From positions 1-39,571 of the forward strand of contig JBOGIG010000002.1 of assembly GCA_050742455.1 (NCBI GenBank): a DNA stretch of 39,571 nt, given 5' to 3'. The stretch comes from JBOGIG01 sp050742455 (GTDB lineage Bacteria; Actinomycetota; Acidimicrobiia; Acidimicrobiales; JBOGIG01). The notes under the pieces were generated by a model that had not been told where the DNA came from, searched no databases, and saw nothing but the letters and a program-made list of their open reading frames with translations. Positions 38,325-39,571 of the stretch are shown here, in pieces. Made by a program: the position numbers and the translations under genes. The first letter of the stretch is position 1; every line of letters starts with the position of its first letter.

Positions 38325-39233
38325 CTATCCATGGGTCGTGGTCGTGGTGACCAACAATGTTGTCGGTGTAGTTGAGCTTCCAGCTGGGGTCGTAGTTGTC
38401 GTGGTAATTGGCGCTGTGGCGCAATCCGGAAGGGACAGGTTCTGGGGTGGCCCTCCATTGATGCTGACTTCCAGGGGTTGGGGCCCCGCAGCATTGCAGG
38501 TGAGATCCCAGGTCGCCTGACCGGCCAGGTTGGTGAGAACAGGGTTGGCGGAGGTGATGGTCCATTGCCCACTACCCAACAGGTCGGCAGTGACGTTGGG
38601 CTGAGGGGAAGACCGCACTATCCCTGCACCGTCTACAACTTGGGTGGTGGCCGCCACCACCAGGGATGCGGGCTCGCCGCTCACCGCAGGATTGGGGCCG
38701 ATGGCGGCACTCACCGACGGGCCGGAGAACTGGGTGAGGGTCATGTTGACCACCATGGGATGACCGTCGACGACGTATACATCCTGGGGAGTCGTAAGAG
38801 TCAGGGACGGCGCCAGCCAAGCCCGCACCCGGTAGCGGCCGCCCACGATGTTGTTCACCATCCAGGTTCCGTTCGCGGCCGTGGCCACCCTGGCCGTGGC
38901 TGTGGATGATCCGACGAAGCGGACCACTTCGACCGTGGCACCCGGAACGGGTCCGGACCCGCCACCGGCAGTGGGACCCACCACTGTTCCCACCAGGGCG
39001 GCGCGGCCGGGTCCCAAAACGACATTGGGTGGCGATGTCCGACCGGGCAGGACATTGCCCAAACCAATGCCACCGTAGTCGGGCGTAGTTGTGGCCACCG
39101 ACTGGGTCAGGGTCGTAGGGGGCGAGGGCAGGGTCGGTACGTTTGCCGGAGGTCCCCCGATCAGGACCAGTGCGGCAATCACGGAGACGACGAGCATCAT
39201 GGCAGCGATGCCATAGACCCTGAGCCGCGACAT
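38325..39233 (-). CDS. Membrane-anchored protein with carboxypeptidase-regulatory-like domain
   Basis: 302 aa. An N-terminal membrane anchor (YGIAAMMLVVSVIAALVLIG, about 7-26), a Thr/Pro-rich linker, and an extracytoplasmic Ig-like/carboxypeptidase-regulatory-type domain (ALVGTVVGPTAGGGSGPVPG; GTWMVNNIVGGRYRVRAW). The later part has two Cys (TCNAAG and PDCATAP) that could be bridged, and a Thr-rich tail. It is probably anchored to the membrane outside; function unknown. ATG 39233 is preferred because it precedes the anchor; the frame extends upstream over the YgfZ gene. Confidence 0.8.
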   Translation of the reverse strand: MSRLRVYGIAAMMLVVSVIAALVLIGGPPANVPTLPSPPTTLTQSVATTTPDYGGIGLGNVLPGRTSPPNVVLGPGRAALVGTVVGPTAGGGSGPVPGATVEVVRFVGSSTATARVATAANGTWMVNNIVGGRYRVRAWLAPSLTLTTPQDVYVVDGHPMVVNMTLTQFSGPSVSAAIGPNPAVSGEPASLVVAATTQVVDGAGIVRSSPQPNVTADLLGSGQWTITSANPVLTNLAGQATWDLTCNAAGPQPLEVSINGGPPQNLSLPDCATAPITTTTTTPAGSSTTPTTLLVTTTTTHG

Positions 39234-39237
39234 GACC

Positions 39238-39571
39238 TCAGGTGTCCAAGGGTCCCAGCCAGGCCTCGAGCCCCAACGCCCGGCCCTCGTCCTCGGTCCG
39301 CACCAAGCGGGCCAGGCCTGGCACATCGGCGTGGCGATTCACCACAGCCAGGCCGACCAGGTCGGACCGCCACCCGGGAGCCGCCACACTGGTGACCGTT
39401 CCCAGCACCTCGCCCTCGGCGCGAGTCCCGGCCACGGTAAGGGTCAGGCCATGCCCGCCAACGAATCCCTCACGCTCCCCGGCCTCGGCCGAAGCTACAA
39501 ACCGACACAAGCGACGGGGGGTGCGGTTACCCCGGGAATCCATCCGGGCCACTAGCTCCTGTCCTGTGTAG
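39238..39571 (-). CDS. ygfZ: YgfZ/GcvT-like family protein, C-terminal part (gene continues past window)
   Basis: The last about 110 residues of a folate-binding YgfZ-type protein, which supports maturation of some Fe-S enzymes. At the window edge the frame reads YTGQELVAR, matching the end of the family signature KGCYxGQExxAR, and runs on (RGNRTPRRLCRFV; VTSVAAPGWRSDLVGLAVV) to the stop at 39238. The N-terminal part and the critical Cys lie outside. An in-frame ATG at 39552 is internal and should not be taken as the start. Confidence 0.85.
   Translation of the reverse strand, partial: YTGQELVARMDSRGNRTPRRLCRFVASAEAGEREGFVGGHGLTLTVAGTRAEGEVLGTVTSVAAPGWRSDLVGLAVVNRHADVPGLARLVRTEDEGRALGLEAWLGPLDT

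Noticed and set aside
1..39571. tRNA, rRNA, CRISPR or insertion sequence
   Set aside because: Scanning for T-loop sequence, spaced identical repeats and transposase motifs gave nothing convincing; the tandem repeats seen are short, adjacent and mostly in coding sequence.

Overview
The window looks like chromosomal DNA from a GC-rich actinobacterium. Four things point there: a complete Pup-proteasome locus (arc/mpa, dop, pup, prcB, prcA, pafA), a fused F420 precursor synthase (FbiC), a DUF4193-type zinc-ribbon protein, and many GTG/TTG starts with 4-base start/stop overlaps. The mix of a Tat/LepB cluster beside pafA, a duplicated ThyX-like protein and a standalone Tal next to Pgi makes me favour the Acidimicrobiia. 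That class-level call is inference. I see no rRNA, tRNA, CRISPR array, transposase or prophage.

Layout. 1-200: downstream flank with GC-rich direct repeats. 0.2-3.3 kb: an alpha/beta hydrolase, divergent from an unrecognised Arg/Gly-rich protein and an enoyl-CoA hydratase. 3.4-6.0 kb (minus strand): a compact run of a DUF4193-like protein, UspA, a hypothetical, GNAT and Nudix. 6.0-6.55 kb: no gene seen. 6.55-12.6 kb (minus): ThyX-like protein, HelY-type helicase, TatC, TatB and signal peptidase I. 12.65-19.65 kb (minus): the Pup-proteasome system, interrupted by one small opposite-strand gene. 19.7-24.8 kb: ferredoxin (plus), then on the minus strand a MarP-like protease, TrmI, three small membrane proteins, a LON-domain protein, a hotdog thioesterase and a TetR regulator. 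24.9-36.2 kb (plus): a long carbon and cofactor operon, tkt-tal-pgi-gnd-zwf-pgl-fbiC-LOG. 36.2-38.1 kb (plus): a phasin/HbhA-like small helical protein behind a strong promoter, an XRE regulator and a PAS-GGDEF diguanylate cyclase. 38.1-39.57 kb (minus): a small hypothetical, a membrane-anchored Thr-rich protein and the C-terminal end of a YgfZ-family gene cut by the window edge.

How the genes work together. Pup is deamidated by Dop, ligated to lysines by PafA, recognised by the ARC coiled coil and threaded into the PrcA/PrcB chamber; every component has its key residues. The plus-strand operon covers the oxidative and non-oxidative pentose phosphate pathway plus Pgi, and runs directly into the F420 precursor synthase. 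This suggests that NADPH and F420 redox supply are co-expressed. The usual actinobacterial opcA is absent from this operon.

Most notable for a second look: the ThyX-like protein whose two halves each keep only part of the ThyX signature; the Lys/Ala-rich repeat tail on Zwf; FbiC inside the pentose phosphate operon; the Arg/Gly-rich unknown protein at 0.9-2.5 kb; a holin-like protein ending in GGQ as Pup does; the phasin-like/XRE module; and several sequence-level repeats, including a perfect 30-bp palindrome.
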